A stretch of 64,000 nt of DNA from Ruminiclostridium cellobioparum subsp. termitidis CT1112. Lineage in GTDB: Bacteria; Bacillota; Clostridia; Acetivibrionales; DSM-1351. The number at the start of each line of letters is the position of its first letter. Positions within the stretch are counted from its first letter, which is position 1. Both the position numbers and the translations under genes were made by a program. Where the stretch lies: positions 1-64,000 of the forward strand of contig NZ_AORV01000072.1 in the NCBI RefSeq assembly GCF_000350485.1, written 5' to 3'. Below, piece by piece: positions 63,950 to 64,000 of this stretch. The notes below the pieces were generated by a model. It did no database searches, was not told where the DNA came from, and saw only the letters and a list, made by a program, of their open reading frames with translations.

Positions 63950-64000
63950 CTATCTTATGGGATTGTGCACCGTTACCAGTTTTGTTCCGTCGGGAAAGGT
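63950..64000 (-). CDS. ureA: Urease subunit gamma, C-terminal end (cut by window)
   Basis: The last 16 codons plus TAG are in the window; the encoded TFPDGTKLVTVHNPIR is the standard UreA C-terminus. The upstream part lies beyond 64000. The gap to ureB is 13 nt. Confidence 0.9.
   Translation of the reverse strand, partial: TFPDGTKLVTVHNPIR

Overview
The window looks like chromosomal DNA of an anaerobic, spore-former-type clostridium (Firmicutes, class Clostridia), most like the mesophilic plant-polymer degraders around Ruminiclostridium. This is inferred from gene families, not from a database search. Pointers are an SLH-anchored multidomain surface protein, an LplABC-type sugar ABC transporter with a YesM/YesN two-component pair, a glmS ribozyme, a T-box leader ahead of valS, the cdaA-cdaR-glmM-glmS block, strong GGAGG ribosome binding sites, and frequent TTG/GTG starts. 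No rRNA, tRNA, insertion sequence, prophage or CRISPR array was seen. Both ends cut genes.

Layout. 1-11,451 (minus): two large exported proteins, one a Ca-binding-repeat/SwmB/FN3 protein cut by the window start and one LRR/Calx-beta/FN3/Ig/SLH, then a two-component system made of a double-kinase hybrid sensor and a receiver-BTAD regulator. 11,557-19,906 (minus): an enolase-superfamily enzyme, two permeases and a binding lipoprotein of a CUT1 sugar importer, and its YesN/YesM regulators. 20,309-28,977 (minus): a secreted putative metallopeptidase, small unknown genes, SEC-C methionine aminopeptidase, an AraC-type regulator, a methyltransferase and the Mg2+ P-type ATPase MgtA. MgtA is preceded by a 39-codon leader ORF and an intrinsic terminator.

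29,342-37,728 is the most unusual region. On the minus strand lie a betaine-type (OpuB/EgtUV-like) ABC transporter, a 4Fe-4S protein and an O-acetylhomoserine sulfhydrylase. Divergent on the plus strand are an ornithine-cyclodeaminase-family protein and a histidine-ammonia-lyase-fold protein whose MIO-forming Ala-Ser-Gly is absent. I propose that the locus imports and breaks down a trimethylated histidine betaine such as ergothioneine and salvages its sulfur. Two consensus promoters and an inverted repeat sit between the halves. An AT-rich patch of small, partly broken genes follows (37,771-39,298).

39,510-47,915 (minus) holds amino-sugar and c-di-AMP genes: glmS with its ribozyme about 490 nt upstream of the start codon, glmM, a COG2509-type flavoprotein, cdaR, cdaA and a 33-residue membrane peptide. 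48,019-57,537 (minus) holds nadE, a class V aminotransferase, valS behind a T-box and a small membrane-protein gene, further small membrane proteins, a structured GC-rich intergenic RNA candidate, an AI-2E-family permease and a PRC-barrel protein. 57,764-59,081 (plus) is a DUF1015 gene interrupted by a one-base frameshift in an A7 run. 59,139-64,000 (minus) is a complete-looking urease operon, ureABC-EFG-D, with ureA cut by the window end.
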